A stretch of 64,000 bases of DNA. It comes from Chloroflexota bacterium (GTDB lineage Bacteria; Chloroflexota; UBA11872). The notes under the pieces are model-generated. The model saw only the letters and a list, made by a program, of their open reading frames with translations. It was not told the DNA's origin and ran no database searches. The stretch is from positions 62,001 to 126,000 of the forward strand of contig JAJEGF010000015.1 in NCBI GenBank assembly GCA_022820025.1, read 5' to 3'. The position numbers were made by a program, and so were the translations under genes. This document shows, piece by piece, positions 32,560 to 42,195 of this stretch (position 1 is the stretch's first letter; each line of letters begins with the position of its first letter).

Positions 32560-35019
32560 TCAACTCCTGGCAAAGCGTCGCAGCCGCAGCGAGTTGCCGA
32601 CCACGGAAAGGTCGCTGAAGGCCATCGCGGCGGCGGCCAGCATCGGGCTGAGCTGCACCCCCCACACCGGAAACAAGACGCCCGCGGCGACCGGAATCAG
32701 CGCCACGTTATAGGCGAAGGCCCAGAAGAGGTTCTGGCGGATCGTGCGCATGGTGGAGCGGCTGAGGCGGATAGCCGTCACCGCGTCGCGCAGATCGCCG
32801 CGCACAAGGGTGATATCGCCGGCTTCCATGGCGATGTCGGTACCAGAACCCATGGCGATACCCAGGTCGGCCTGGGCCAGCGCGGGAGCGTCGTTGATGC
32901 CGTCACCGACGACAGCCACGCGATGCCCGGCGGCCTGCAATTCCCGGACGATGGCCGCCTTGTCCCCGGGGCGCACTTCCGCCCGCACCTCGTCCACCCC
33001 GACCTGCCGAGCAATGGCCTGGGCTGGCGCGTCGTGGTCGCCGGTGACCATCAGCACGCGCAGACTGAGCTGCCGCAATTGGGTAACGACTCCCCGAGCT
33101 TCCGGCCGCGGAACGTCGGCTAGCGCCATCAGGCCAGCCAGTTCACCGTCAATGGCGGCGTATATGGACGAACGGCCTTGCGCAGCCAACTCGGTACCGC
33201 GGTCCAGCGCGGCCTCAACCGACACGCCCGCGTCCGCCAGAAGATCCGCCGTACCCACCACGACCTGACGGTTTTCGACCACGGCGCGAACGCCGCCACC
33301 GGTTACCGACGCGAACCGGTTGGCCGACGAAAGCTCAATGCCGCGCTCGATCGCGCCATGCACGATCGCCTGACCGATGGGATGCTCGGAGTCGCGTTCA
33401 GCCGAGCCGACCAAGCGCAGGATTTCCGACTCGGGCTCGCCGTTGAGCGGAATGACGTCCGTAATCGCGGGACGGCCGCCGGTGATGGTGCCGGTCTTGT
33501 CCAGGACCACGGTGTCGACGCGACCTGCCGCCTCAAGCGCCTCGCCGCTGCGCACGAGGACGCCCAACTCGGCGCCCTTGCCGACGCCGACCATGATCGC
33601 CGTTGGCGTGGCAATGCCAAGCGCGCACGGGCACGCGATGATCAGTACCGTAACCGTGGCGACCAGGGCGTAGGTGAGCCGCGGGTCGGGACCGACCGAT
33701 AGCCAGACGCCCAGGGTGAGCAAGCTAATCGCGATTACGGTCGGCACGAAGCGAGCCGCTACCCAATCGGCCAGCCGCTGCACCGGCGCCTTGGAGGTCT
33801 GGGCGCGTTCGACCAGCGCGATGATCTGCGCCAGCATCGAGTCCTGGCCGAGGCGGGTGGGGCGGACGCGCAGGCTGCCGGTTGTGTTGAGCGTGGCGCC
33901 GATCACCTCGTCGCCCGGCCCCTTGTCCACCGGAATGCTCTCGCCGGTGATCATGGATTCGTCCAGCGCGGACGCGCCTTCGATCACCCGGCCGTCCACG
34001 GGTACCTTTTCGCCGGGGCGCACCACGACGACGTCGTCATTTCGTACGTCGTCCAACGCGACTTCGAGGATCTGCCCGTCCCGCTCGACGCGAGCCGTCC
34101 TGGCCCGGAGGTCCAGCAGCCGCTGGATAGCCGCGGAGACTCGAGCACGGGCGCCCATCTCGAAATAGCGGCCAAGCAGAACCAGTCCGATGATGACGGC
34201 CGAGGCCTCGAAGTAGTGGACGTCGGCCCCGGCCACTCCGCTCAGCAGCCCCGGCCACACCGTGACTATCAGGCTGTAGCCGTACGCGGCGCTGGTTCCC
34301 AGGGCAATGAGCGTGTTCATATCCGTGCTGGCGCGCCGCGCCGCCAGCCAGGCGCCGCGGTAGAACGACCAGCCGGACCAGAATTGAACCGGTGTGACGA
34401 GGACGAGCACTACCCATGGGTTGCCCAGGATCTCGGGCGCCCACGGGATGAACTCGGCCGCTCCCCACATCGCCAGGACCCCGACGCCGAGCGCGAAGGC
34501 AGCCTGAATGCCAAGCCAGCGGCGTTCGCGGCGGCGGCGCGCCTCCAGCCCTCCGTCCGAGGCGGCAGTGCCCGCAGACGTCTCGCTGGGCGCCTCGGTT
34601 TCGAGCACGCTGAATCCGGCACGCTCCACCGCCGCGCGCAGTACCCCATGCTCGGCCTGGCCCAGGGCGTGACGTACGAGGGCCTGGCCGGAAGCTAGGT
34701 TCACGGACGCGTCAAGCACGCCAGGAACTCCCACAAGGGCGTTCTCCACCTGGCCCACGCACGATGCGCAGTGCATGCCCTCGACCTGGAGCGTGCGCTC
34801 GGCGGTGGGCACCTCGTAGCCCTCCGCCTGAACGGCGGCGGCGACATCGGCCGCACTGAGGTCTCGATCGGCGCGCACGGCGAGCGTTTCGTCCGCGAGA
34901 TTGACCGACGCCTCGAAGACACCAGGCACTTGTCCGACCACCTGCTCGATCCGGCCGACGCAGGCGACACAGTGCATGCCCGCAACGGGAAGGGTGAACG
35001 ACTGCTCGGCGACGGTCAT
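32560..35019 (-). CDS. copA: Copper-exporting P1B-type ATPase
   Basis: Cu(I) efflux ATPase of 819 aa in the inner membrane. Two N-terminal heavy-metal-associated domains carry MHCVAC (near residue 15) and MHCASC (near 82). The membrane core has the Cu-specific CPC motif in [15 protein letters not shown] (about residue 463), the phosphorylation site DKTGT (about 505), SEHPIGQAI in the nucleotide domain and [15 protein letters not shown] in the hinge. Its ATG overlaps the csoR stop (ATGA), and the operator at 35421-35439 would make it copper-inducible. Typical length and complete motifs. Confidence 0.96.
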   Translation of the reverse strand: MTVAEQSFTLPVAGMHCVACVGRIEQVVGQVPGVFEASVNLADETLAVRADRDLSAADVAAAVQAEGYEVPTAERTLQVEGMHCASCVGQVENALVGVPGVLDASVNLASGQALVRHALGQAEHGVLRAAVERAGFSVLETEAPSETSAGTAASDGGLEARRRRERRWLGIQAAFALGVGVLAMWGAAEFIPWAPEILGNPWVVLVLVTPVQFWSGWSFYRGAWLAARRASTDMNTLIALGTSAAYGYSLIVTVWPGLLSGVAGADVHYFEASAVIIGLVLLGRYFEMGARARVSAAIQRLLDLRARTARVERDGQILEVALDDVRNDDVVVVRPGEKVPVDGRVIEGASALDESMITGESIPVDKGPGDEVIGATLNTTGSLRVRPTRLGQDSMLAQIIALVERAQTSKAPVQRLADWVAARFVPTVIAISLLTLGVWLSVGPDPRLTYALVATVTVLIIACPCALGIATPTAIMVGVGKGAELGVLVRSGEALEAAGRVDTVVLDKTGTITGGRPAITDVIPLNGEPESEILRLVGSAERDSEHPIGQAIVHGAIERGIELSSANRFASVTGGGVRAVVENRQVVVGTADLLADAGVSVEAALDRGTELAAQGRSSIYAAIDGELAGLMALADVPRPEARGVVTQLRQLSLRVLMVTGDHDAPAQAIARQVGVDEVRAEVRPGDKAAIVRELQAAGHRVAVVGDGINDAPALAQADLGIAMGSGTDIAMEAGDITLVRGDLRDAVTAIRLSRSTMRTIRQNLFWAFAYNVALIPVAAGVLFPVWGVQLSPMLAAAAMAFSDLSVVGNSLRLRRFARS

Positions 35020-35390
35020 GACGCCTCACCGTTTCCTCGCGCGTGCGACGAACCCTCTCGCACGCTCAATGTGGCGGCCACTCGCCCGATGGCCTCGCCG
35101 GCCGAGGCCACCCGACGCAGGTGACCCGTCCCTTTGAACACATCCAGGAGTTCCGCGATCACCCGCTCGCGCTCGGCCGGATCGTCCGAGGCGATGGCGG
35201 TGGTGACGCAGGTCCGGAGGTGGCGTTCCAGGACGCCGGCGTTGACTTTCTCGATTGCGCCCTGGATGGCCAGGGTCTGCTTGAGGACGTCCACGCAGTA
35301 GGCGTCATCTTCGAGCATTTTCTCGACCGCCCGGGCGTGGCCCTGGATGGATTTCCAGCGGTTGAGGAGGCTGCGGGTCTCGTGATCCAT
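35016..35390 (-). CDS. csoR: CsoR-family copper-sensing repressor
   Basis: Four-helix DNA-binding repressor of 124 aa that releases DNA when Cu(I) binds. The C-H-C copper site is intact: C32 in AYCVDVL, H57 and C61 in [12 protein letters not shown] 35390 with GAGGA 6 bases upstream is selected; the longer frame to 35477 runs through the promoter and operator and is rejected. First gene of the csoR-copA operon. A palindrome matching the known CsoR operator style lies in its 5' region. The C-terminal extension of about 30 residues beyond the helical core is Arg/Ser-rich. Confidence 0.94.
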   Translation of the reverse strand: MDHETRSLLNRWKSIQGHARAVEKMLEDDAYCVDVLKQTLAIQGAIEKVNAGVLERHLRTCVTTAIASDDPAERERVIAELLDVFKGTGHLRRVASAGEAIGRVAATLSVREGSSHARGNGEAS

Positions 35391-35420
35391 TGATTGTCCT
35401 CGGGCAGACGCGCCCGCTTG

Positions 35421-35439
35421 ACCCCACCCCAGGTGGGGT
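35421..35439. promoter_or_regulatory. CsoR operator
   Basis: ACCCCACC (35421-35428), CCA, GGTGGGGT (35432-35439). This closely resembles the G/C-tract palindrome bound by Mycobacterium tuberculosis CsoR, which has CCCACCCCCAGTGGGGTGGG-like symmetry. It lies between the promoter's -10 box and the csoR start. Confidence 0.8.
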
Positions 35440-35449
35440 GGTCTAACCA

Positions 35450-35477
35450 AGGATATTCCAATCGGATCTAAAGTCAA
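35450..35477 (-). promoter_or_regulatory. Sigma70-like promoter of csoR-copA
   Basis: Minus strand TTGACT (35472-35477), 16-bp spacer, TATCCT (35450-35455). The start of transcription falls next to the CsoR operator, so bound CsoR would block initiation. Confidence 0.65.
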
Positions 35478-35552
35478 CCGGAGCCGGGAGCCCTCGTGAT
35501 TGCATTACTCGCGCTATGTTTCAGGCCCACCAGGACGTCAGGAGATAGCTCA

Positions 35553-36494
35553 ATGGAGTACCGGCGCCTCGGCCGTACGGATTTGCGCGTGTCACTCGCC
35601 AGCCTGGGGACGGGCGGCCCCAGCAAGATGGGACAGAATCGCGGCGCCACCCTGGACGACGCCCGTCGCCTGGTCCTGCGCGCGCTGGACCACGGGATCA
35701 ACTTCTTCGACACGGCGGCCAGCTACGGCGACAGCGAGATCCTGCTGGGACACGGGCTGGCCGGCGTCTCGCGCGACGACTTCATCGTGGCCACGAAATA
35801 CAGCCCGCTTGCCGACAACGAGTTGAAGAGTCCCGAGGGCGTGCAGGCGTCGATCGACAGCAGCCTGGAGCGCCTGGGACTGGATTACATTGATGTGATC
35901 CAGGTTCATGGCTTGATGCCCGATCGGTACGACGCGGTCATCGTGCAGCACTTGCCGGTACTGCTTGAAGCTCAGCGCGCCGGCAAGGTCGGTTTCCTCG
36001 GCGTGACCGAACAGGCGCATGACGACGTCCACCACGAGGCGTTCAAGCGGATGGCCGACGATGGGCACTTCGACACCTTCATGGTCGGCTACAACCTGCT
36101 GCACCAGACGGCCGAGCAGGACGTGCTGGACGCGGCGGAGGCTGCCGACATTGGCTTGATCGTGATGATCGCCGTGCGCCGGGCGCTGGGTAACCCGGCG
36201 CGTCTGCGCGAAGTCATTGCCGAACTCAAGGCCGAGGGGCACCTGGCGGCCGACGCCCTGCCTGACGACGACCCGTTGGGCTGGCTGGTACACGGCGACG
36301 TGGAGTCGGTGCCGGAAGCGGCCTACCGCTTCGTCCTGGAGCCGAGCGCGATTTCAACCGTGCTGACGGGCACTGCCAACCCGGACCACCTGGATGCCAA
36401 TGTGGCTTCCATGGCTCGGGGGCCGCTGCCGCCTGAGGACCGGGCGCGGTTACAGTCGATCTTCGGCGGCCTGGCGCTGGGGCTGGGGAACTAG
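35553..36494 (+). CDS. Aldo/keto reductase
   Basis: NAD(P)H-dependent oxidoreductase of 313 aa. The tetrad is present: Asp and Tyr in INFFDTAASYGDSE, Lys in IVATKYSP, His in VIQVHGLM. The N-terminal signature MEYRRLGRTDLRVSLASLGTG is typical of the family. ATG 35553 follows AGGAGATAG, so the longer upstream frame is not used. It is not closely related to the aldo/keto reductase at 12887. Family members act on sugar lactones and aldehydes (for example galactose or fucose 1-dehydrogenase). It is convergent with the Gfo/Idh/MocA gene downstream. Confidence 0.9.
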   Translation: MEYRRLGRTDLRVSLASLGTGGPSKMGQNRGATLDDARRLVLRALDHGINFFDTAASYGDSEILLGHGLAGVSRDDFIVATKYSPLADNELKSPEGVQASIDSSLERLGLDYIDVIQVHGLMPDRYDAVIVQHLPVLLEAQRAGKVGFLGVTEQAHDDVHHEAFKRMADDGHFDTFMVGYNLLHQTAEQDVLDAAEAADIGLIVMIAVRRALGNPARLREVIAELKAEGHLAADALPDDDPLGWLVHGDVESVPEAAYRFVLEPSAISTVLTGTANPDHLDANVASMARGPLPPEDRARLQSIFGGLALGLGN

Positions 36495-36516
36495 GCCAAC
36501 AACCCGATCCGCCGGC

Positions 36517-37509
36517 TCAGTCGATGGCGCCGGTGGCGCGCATTACGGTTTCCTGCACGACGCGCTCGTGTTCGAGCGAGCGCTCGGGTGCCTGCTCGCC
36601 GCGCAGCGTGCGGACAAACGCCTCCAGGCTGGCCACATAGCGCGGCCGGGCCTCCAGCGTCATCGTCTGCTCGCCTTCCCGGAAACCGTCGCGTGCGCTG
36701 TCCAACGACAGCCGGACGGTCTGCGCGGGTTCCATGGGCTCCATGATGGCCCAGCCGCGCGATCCGTAGACCTCGTAGCGGCGGGGGCGCGTCGGAACTT
36801 CAAGCCCGGCAATATCGACAATCGCCAGCGCTCCCGGGTACTCCAGGACAGCCACGCCGTTGTCCACGAAGCCGCTCTGGGGCCGGACCCGCTGCATGAA
36901 CGGCGTCACCCGGTCAGGTCGGCCCAGCGTCCAGACGACCTGGTCCAGCACGTGGCCGCACAGGTCGTAGAACACGCCGCCGGCAAAGCTGGCCAGCAGG
37001 GAGTGGGTAGATGGCTCGACGAACGTGGACATGTGGGCGCGGATCGCGAATATGTCTCCCAACATCCCGCTTCGGGCCCAATTGGCAATGCGCTGATAGC
37101 CGTCGTGGTGGCGGAACATGTAGCCGAGCTGGATGTACAGGTCCTGCTCGGCGGCAGAAGCCAGCACGCGTTCCCAGCGGGTCAGATCGTGTCCGGCCGG
37201 CTTGTCCAGCAGCAAGTTGCGGCCAGCCGCGATGACGGCCTCGCCCTGTTGCAGGTTCTCCGAGTTATCGCCCTCGGCCGCGACGGCATCAATGCTGTCG
37301 TCGTCGAGCACGGCGCTTAGATCGTCGAGCCAGGTCGTCCGGCTCCACGGCGCGTTGCCGCTGGATTCGAGCTCCTGCCGGCGGTCGGCGTCGTCCTCGT
37401 AGACGCCCACCACTTCGACATCCGGATTGTCGAGCATCACGCTCAACCAGCCCGCCGCGTGGGGATGCTTGGTCCCCCACTGAACCATGCGCAAAGGTGA
37501 AGGGCTCAC
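36517..37509 (-). CDS. Gfo/Idh/MocA-family oxidoreductase
   Basis: Predicted NAD(P)-dependent sugar or inositol dehydrogenase of 330 aa. The Rossmann domain reads RMVQWGTKHPHAAGWLSVM, and the family E-K-P motif appears as LLLDKPAGHD (Asp in place of Glu). The C-terminal domain contains ANWARSGMLGDIFAIRAHMS and GGVFYDLCGHVLDQV; the Cys-Gly-His stands in the usual position of the catalytic G-(G/C)-H. The start is GTG 37509 with GGAG upstream. The glycine-rich first loop is atypical (GTKHPH), so cofactor use is less certain. Substrate unknown. Confidence 0.87.
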   Translation of the reverse strand: MSPSPLRMVQWGTKHPHAAGWLSVMLDNPDVEVVGVYEDDADRRQELESSGNAPWSRTTWLDDLSAVLDDDSIDAVAAEGDNSENLQQGEAVIAAGRNLLLDKPAGHDLTRWERVLASAAEQDLYIQLGYMFRHHDGYQRIANWARSGMLGDIFAIRAHMSTFVEPSTHSLLASFAGGVFYDLCGHVLDQVVWTLGRPDRVTPFMQRVRPQSGFVDNGVAVLEYPGALAIVDIAGLEVPTRPRRYEVYGSRGWAIMEPMEPAQTVRLSLDSARDGFREGEQTMTLEARPRYVASLEAFVRTLRGEQAPERSLEHERVVQETVMRATGAID

Positions 37510-37717
37510 GGGAACAGGCTCCTTGCAGGGGCGTCGGATCGGATCGTCGTTCGGGTCTCAGCCTAGCTGGCTTGTCGAGCGGCCGCTGCCCTTTAGAGCG
37601 TGAAGGTGGCGCTACATCGGCGATCAATTCGTCGGCGGATTTCAGGGGCTGGACGCATCCTTGGAGCGCATCCCGAGACCAGCAATGACGGGCTGGCCTC
37701 TCGTCCAGTCGGAGACT

Positions 37718-38971
37718 CTAACTGGGGTACGGAACGGCCTCGACCTCTTCGATCCGCCCGTCGGCCGTGAAGCGCCAGATGCCGACGTGGCCCTGCGCGA
37801 GGTCGCCGTCGGCATTCCACGCGAGCGTGCCGGAGGCGCCCTGGTAGATGACTTCACCGCTTTCGGCCAACGTCTCCAGCGCACGAGCGACTCCTTCGGG
37901 CCCTGCAACAACGTACTGACCGGGCTCGACGCCGACTGAGCGGAGCCGGTCACGGATCGCAACGCCGTCGGTGCTGTTGGCGGCCTGGGCGGCCAGCGCC
38001 AGGGCAATGGCGGCGTCGTAGACCTCCCGAACATACGAGCCCTTTGGCGGCTCTCCGTAGGCATCGAGCCAGGCCGCCGACCAAGCGGCTGAGGACTCGC
38101 TGTCCGGCTGAACCGCGGTGCCGGCGCCGTAGGTACCCGCCAGAACGTCTGCCCCAATCGCTTCGATCAGCTCGGTGTTCTTGAGGGCGTCGCCTAATAC
38201 GAACCGGTCGTACACGCCGCGGTCCAGGGCCTCGCGAACGGCGGTAATCGCCTCGGTCTGGAACAAGATCACGATCAGGGCCTGCGCGCCTCCGGCCGCG
38301 GACTCGCGCAGAGCTTCGGCGAAGCCGGTCTGGCCGGGTTCGCTGGCAACGGAACGAACCGAGCCGTCCCAGGCGCCTTCGAAGGCTTCGGCGAGGCCCC
38401 GTCCCCAAAGGTCGTTTCGATAGATGACGCCCACGTTCTCGAATCCACGCTGCCGGGCAATCCGGGCAAGCACCGGTCCCTGCGCCAGGTCCGAGAGCGC
38501 GGCGCGGAAGAAGAAATCGTCATCCGCAGCGTCGGTCAGGCTTGGAGATGTGGCGGATGGGCTGATGAGCGGCACGCGGGCCGGTCCCGCCACCTGTTCG
38601 GCCACGGGCAATGCGTTGGCGCTGGTGCTGGGTCCGACCAGCGCATGCACGCCCTCGTCATCAATCAGGCGCCGGGCCTCGGCCACGGCGGTGTCCGGAT
38701 CGAGCGCGGTGTCGCCGACGGCGGTCGCGACCGGCCGACCGAACACTCCGCCGGCCTCGTTGAGGTGCGCGACGGCCAGCTCGAACGCCCGCTGACGGTC
38801 CTGGGCGTTCTGAGGCGAACCGGCGCTGATGTATGTCAGCAGCCCAAGCTTCAGCGGTTCCGCCGGCGCTGCTTCGCCACATGTGCTGAGACCGGCCATG
38901 AGAAGAACCAAGGCCAGCACCCTTGCAACCGCCGCGGATCCACGCCGAAATCTGGGAGCGAGCCGACTCAT
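37718..38971 (-). CDS. Branched-chain amino acid-type (Peripla_BP_6) ABC substrate-binding lipoprotein, copy 2
   Basis: Extracytoplasmic solute-binding lipoprotein of 417 aa. Signal peptide with lipobox LSTC, then EAAPAEPLKLGLLTYISAGSP and the type I periplasmic-binding fold (ALVGPSTSANALPVAEQ, VGVIYRNDLWGRGLAEAF). The start ATG 38971 is fixed by alignment with the paralogue at 39075-40322, whose start codon region is homologous; the frame extends to 39007, but that part matches noncoding spacer of the other copy. Ligands of this family are amino acids, amides or urea. No permease or ATPase genes accompany it, so it is an orphan binding protein that must share a transporter or act as a sensor. 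Confidence 0.9.
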   Translation of the reverse strand: MSRLAPRFRRGSAAVARVLALVLLMAGLSTCGEAAPAEPLKLGLLTYISAGSPQNAQDRQRAFELAVAHLNEAGGVFGRPVATAVGDTALDPDTAVAEARRLIDDEGVHALVGPSTSANALPVAEQVAGPARVPLISPSATSPSLTDAADDDFFFRAALSDLAQGPVLARIARQRGFENVGVIYRNDLWGRGLAEAFEGAWDGSVRSVASEPGQTGFAEALRESAAGGAQALIVILFQTEAITAVREALDRGVYDRFVLGDALKNTELIEAIGADVLAGTYGAGTAVQPDSESSAAWSAAWLDAYGEPPKGSYVREVYDAAIALALAAQAANSTDGVAIRDRLRSVGVEPGQYVVAGPEGVARALETLAESGEVIYQGASGTLAWNADGDLAQGHVGIWRFTADGRIEEVEAVPYPS

Positions 38972-39022
38972 GCCGTCAACGGGGATTCGCACCGGCTTGC
39001 CCGTCATACGTTCCTATGCCAT

Positions 39023-39064
39023 TGCCCAACTTGAACATCCTCCGCCCCGGCACGTTCACCCGGG
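39023..39064 (-). pseudogene. Remnant of the SMP-30 gene 3' end from a tandem duplication
   Basis: This spacer between the two binding-protein genes aligns with 40373-40410, where the lactonase gene ends (the codons for VNVPGRKLF and the stop). Shared blocks include CGCCCCGGCAC, GCCATTGC and ACCGGCTTGCC at equal spacing. The frame is decayed and the stop is lost. Homology fades at about 39064, next to the end of copy 1, which marks the duplication junction. Confidence 0.75.
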
Positions 39065-39074
39065 CTATCGAACG

Positions 39075-40322
39075 TCAGGTCTCGTAGAGGATTCGACGCA
39101 CGTCTTCAATCCGACCGTCGGCCGTGTATCGCCAGACCCCGAGGTGACCTCGGCGCAAATCGCCATTGGCGTCCCACTGCAGCGGACCGGAGGCGCCGTT
39201 GAAGACAATTTCTCGGCCATCAGCCAGCGCCGCCAGCGCGCGTGCCACGCCGTCCGGTCCGGGTTCGATGGACTCCCCCGGTGGAGATCCAACGGCGCGC
39301 AGATGATCGCGAATGACAGCGCCGTTGGTGCTCTTGCCGGCCTGCGCCGCCAGGGCCAGGGCAATGGTGGCGTCATAGACCTCCAGGGCAAAGCTGCCGA
39401 CCGGAGGCTCGCCGTAGGCCTCGACAAACGATGCCTCCCACGCCGGCGTGAGTTCGCCCGGAGCGGAGGATCCGATGCCGTATGTGTCGGCCAGCGCCAC
39501 AGCGCCAATTGCGCTGACCAGGTCGAGGTTTCGCAGCGCACTGCCCCACACAAACTGCTCATAGACACCAAGCTCCAGCGCCTCGCGGACCGCCACGACC
39601 GCTTCGTCCGGAAATAACATAACGACGAGCGCCTCCGCACCGCCGACAGCGGACTCCCGGACGGCGTCGGCTATGTCGGTCTGGCCGATCTCAACGGCGA
39701 CTGGCTTGAGCGAACCTTCCCAGGCTTGCGCAAACGTCTCAGCCAGTCCCTGGCCCCAGAGGTCGTCACGGTAGAGCACACCAACGTTTCGGAATCCACG
39801 CTCACGGGTCAATTGCGCCAGTGCCGGTCCGTACGCCCGTTGGGACAGCGTCAGGCGGAAAAAGAAGTCATTGTCATCAGCCTCGGTCAGACGAGATGTG
39901 CCCGCCGCCGGACTGATGAAGGGAATCCCGGACGGCCCGGCCACGCGCTCAGCCACCGGAAACGAGTTGGCGCTCGAGCTGGGGCCCACGATTCCGTGCA
40001 CGCCTTCGTGGTCAATGAGACGGCGCGCCTCGGCCACCGCCGTGTCCGGGTCCAGTTGGGTGTCGGCCACCACGGCTTCGACCGGTCGCCCGAACACACC
40101 TCCTGCCTGGTTTAGGTGGGCAATGGCCAGGTGGAACGCGCGCTGCCGATCCTGGGCGTTCTGCGCGGAACCCTCGCTGATATAGGTCAGCAGGCCGAGT
40201 TTCAGCGGTTCCGCCGGCGCTGCTTCGCCACAAGCGCTGAGAGTGGCAAATGGAAGAACTAACACCAGCACCCATGCCACCACGGAGGACGCACGCGGAA
40301 TTGCGCTGACGAACCGAGTCAT
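39075..40322 (-). CDS. Branched-chain amino acid-type (Peripla_BP_6) ABC substrate-binding lipoprotein, copy 1
   Basis: Solute-binding lipoprotein of 415 aa, paralogous to the gene at 37718. Signal peptide with lipobox LSAC; mature start GEAAPAEPLKLGLLTYIS is identical in both copies, and the middle is about two-thirds conserved by eye (VVADTQLDPDTAVAEARRLI; YRDDLWGQGLAETFAQAW). The divergence in the ligand-facing segments (GPSSSANSFPVAERVAGPSG; GSALRNLDLV versus GDALKNTELI) suggests different specificity. Located directly downstream of the SMP-30 lactonase on the same strand. No transporter partners are in the window. Confidence 0.91.
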   Translation of the reverse strand: MTRFVSAIPRASSVVAWVLVLVLPFATLSACGEAAPAEPLKLGLLTYISEGSAQNAQDRQRAFHLAIAHLNQAGGVFGRPVEAVVADTQLDPDTAVAEARRLIDHEGVHGIVGPSSSANSFPVAERVAGPSGIPFISPAAGTSRLTEADDNDFFFRLTLSQRAYGPALAQLTRERGFRNVGVLYRDDLWGQGLAETFAQAWEGSLKPVAVEIGQTDIADAVRESAVGGAEALVVMLFPDEAVVAVREALELGVYEQFVWGSALRNLDLVSAIGAVALADTYGIGSSAPGELTPAWEASFVEAYGEPPVGSFALEVYDATIALALAAQAGKSTNGAVIRDHLRAVGSPPGESIEPGPDGVARALAALADGREIVFNGASGPLQWDANGDLRRGHLGVWRYTADGRIEDVRRILYET

Positions 40323-40379
40323 GCCGCCCCCAGGGTTTGCACCGGCTTGCCGCTCGTTTGTTCCGACGCCATTGCGCGA

Positions 40380-41267
40380 TTAGAACAGCTTGCGCCCCGG
40401 CACATTCACTTGCGTTCGATACAGCGACGTGCCGGCATTGATGAAGAGGCTCTTGAGGTCATCGTCTCCCCAGGTGAAGTTGGCGACGCCCTGCGGGACG
40501 TAGATGACGCCCAGGCAGGTCGCGTCCGGCGCGAACACATGCACACCGCCCGGGCCTGCCGTGTGCAGGTTGCCTTCGCTGTCGATCTTCATCCCGTCGG
40601 CCAGTCCCTCGCGATCGCCGGTGAGCTCGGCCCAGACCCCGGCATCGGACAGTCCACCGTCGGCATCAACATCGAACACACGAATGTGCCCCCGCATCGT
40701 GTCATTGATGAACAACTGCTGCTCGTCCAGCGAGAACGTGAGCCCGTTGGGCTGGTCGAAGTCGTCGACGAGCAGCGTCAGGTCTTCAGACTCCGGATCG
40801 ATCCGGTACACGCCGCGGAAATCAAGTTCCGCGTCACGGGCCACGCCGTAGTACTCCATGCGACCGAACGACGGATCGCTGAAGTAGATCGAGCCGTCAC
40901 TCTTGACGATCACGTCGTTGGGGCTGTTCAACTCCCTGCCGTTGTAGTGCGTGGCCAGTACCGTGAGCGAGCCGTCATGCTCCGTGCGCGTGACACGGCT
41001 GGTGGCGTGTTCGCAGGTGACCATCCGTCCCTGCAGATCGTAGGTGTTGCCGTTCGCCATGTTGCTGGGCTGTCGGAAGACCTCAATCCCGCCCGAAGCT
41101 GTCCATTTGCGCATGATGTTGCCGGGCATGTCGCTGAAGATGAGACAGCCGTCAACGTGGTTCCAGACCGCGCCTTCGGTGAAATCGAACCCGGCGGCCA
41201 CTTCCTCAACGGGAGCGTCGTCGCCGACCACTTGCCGGAAGCGCTCGTCGCGAATCTCTACGTTCAT
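40380..41267 (-). CDS. SMP-30/gluconolactonase (LRE)-family lactonase
   Basis: Six-bladed beta-propeller hydrolase of 295 aa. Divalent-metal ligands match the family: E in FDFTEGAVWN, N in ELNSPNDVIV, N in DQPNGLTFS and D in GLADGMKID. It would hydrolyse sugar-acid lactones such as gluconolactone. There is no signal peptide. ATG 41267 is used. The gene is followed by two solute-binding protein genes, and its 3' end was partly co-duplicated with them, which shows they have been neighbours since before the duplication. The ligand of those proteins may be related to the lactone pathway. Confidence 0.9.
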   Translation of the reverse strand: MNVEIRDERFRQVVGDDAPVEEVAAGFDFTEGAVWNHVDGCLIFSDMPGNIMRKWTASGGIEVFRQPSNMANGNTYDLQGRMVTCEHATSRVTRTEHDGSLTVLATHYNGRELNSPNDVIVKSDGSIYFSDPSFGRMEYYGVARDAELDFRGVYRIDPESEDLTLLVDDFDQPNGLTFSLDEQQLFINDTMRGHIRVFDVDADGGLSDAGVWAELTGDREGLADGMKIDSEGNLHTAGPGGVHVFAPDATCLGVIYVPQGVANFTWGDDDLKSLFINAGTSLYRTQVNVPGRKLF

Positions 41268-41319
41268 AACCGCTCCTTGCTCTGAGACCGCGTGCTCAAC
41301 TCTCGCGCCGCGCCGTCGG

Positions 41320-42186
41320 TTACCGCTCTGCGGAAACTACAGGCAGCGCTTCGTTCATGGCGCCGGAGCGGAAGCCCTGCAAGTCCAGCGTGACGTAGGT
41401 AAAGCCAAGCGACTTCAGGCCCTCAATGATGCGCTGGCGACGGTCGGAATCCTGGGTGAATCGAGCCAGTTCGGATTCGGGGACTTCGATGCGGGCAATC
41501 GAACCGTGGTGGCGGACGCGCAGTTCGCGGAAGCCTTCGGCGCGTAGCAGGGCCTCGCCGGCTTCGATCTGTCCAAGCTTCTCCACGGTGACCTCGCTGC
41601 CGTAGGCAACGCGTGACGACAGACAAGCTACCGCTGGCTTGTCCCAGCTCGGCAGGCCGAGACGGCGCGAAAGCTCACGGACCTCGGCCTTGCGCAGGCC
41701 GGCTTCGACAAGCGGCGCACGGGCGCCACGTTCCCGGCTGGCGGCCATGCCCGGGCGAAAGTCGCCCAGGTCGTCCACCACCGGCCCGTAGAGCATGTGT
41801 TGCACGTCGCGCTCGGCCGCGAACTCGCGCAGGCGGTCAAAGAGTTCGGCCTTGCAGTGGAAGCAGCGGGAACTGTCGTTGGCCCGGTAGTCCGGGTTTT
41901 CGAGTTCGCGGGTCTCGATGAATTCGTGCCGGATACCGATCTGGGCGGCAAACCGGGCGGCATCGTCGCGCTCCGCTTGAGCCAGGCTGGGCGATACGGC
42001 GGTGACCGCCAGGGCCTCAGCCTCCAGCACGTCGTAGGTCACCTTCGCCAGAAGAGTGCTGTCGACTCCTCCGGAGTAGGCCACGACTGCGCTTTCCAGG
42101 CAACCAATCGTCCGCCGTAGAAACTGCGTCTTGGCCTCGAGCGAGGCCTCAAGGTCTATGGACGGCTGGTAGATGGCGGTGGCCAT
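41320..42186 (-). CDS. larE: ATP-dependent sacrificial sulfur transferase LarE-like protein
   Basis: PP-loop ATPase of 288 aa. LarE adenylates the carboxylates of the pyridinium precursor and donates cysteine sulfur to make the nickel-pincer cofactor of lactate racemase. PP-loop SGGVDST at residues 38-44; SSRCFHCKAELFDRLREF and the conserved KPAVACLSSRVAYGSEV carry the cysteines expected for sulfur donation or an Fe-S-type site. ATG 42186. larA, larB and larC are not in the window, so it may serve another sulfur-insertion reaction. The JAMM peptidase gene lies 9 bp upstream on the same strand and is likely co-transcribed. Confidence 0.9.
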   Translation of the reverse strand: MATAIYQPSIDLEASLEAKTQFLRRTIGCLESAVVAYSGGVDSTLLAKVTYDVLEAEALAVTAVSPSLAQAERDDAARFAAQIGIRHEFIETRELENPDYRANDSSRCFHCKAELFDRLREFAAERDVQHMLYGPVVDDLGDFRPGMAASRERGARAPLVEAGLRKAEVRELSRRLGLPSWDKPAVACLSSRVAYGSEVTVEKLGQIEAGEALLRAEGFRELRVRHHGSIARIEVPESELARFTQDSDRRQRIIEGLKSLGFTYVTLDLQGFRSGAMNEALPVVSAER

Positions 42187-42195
42187 GCTCGAATC

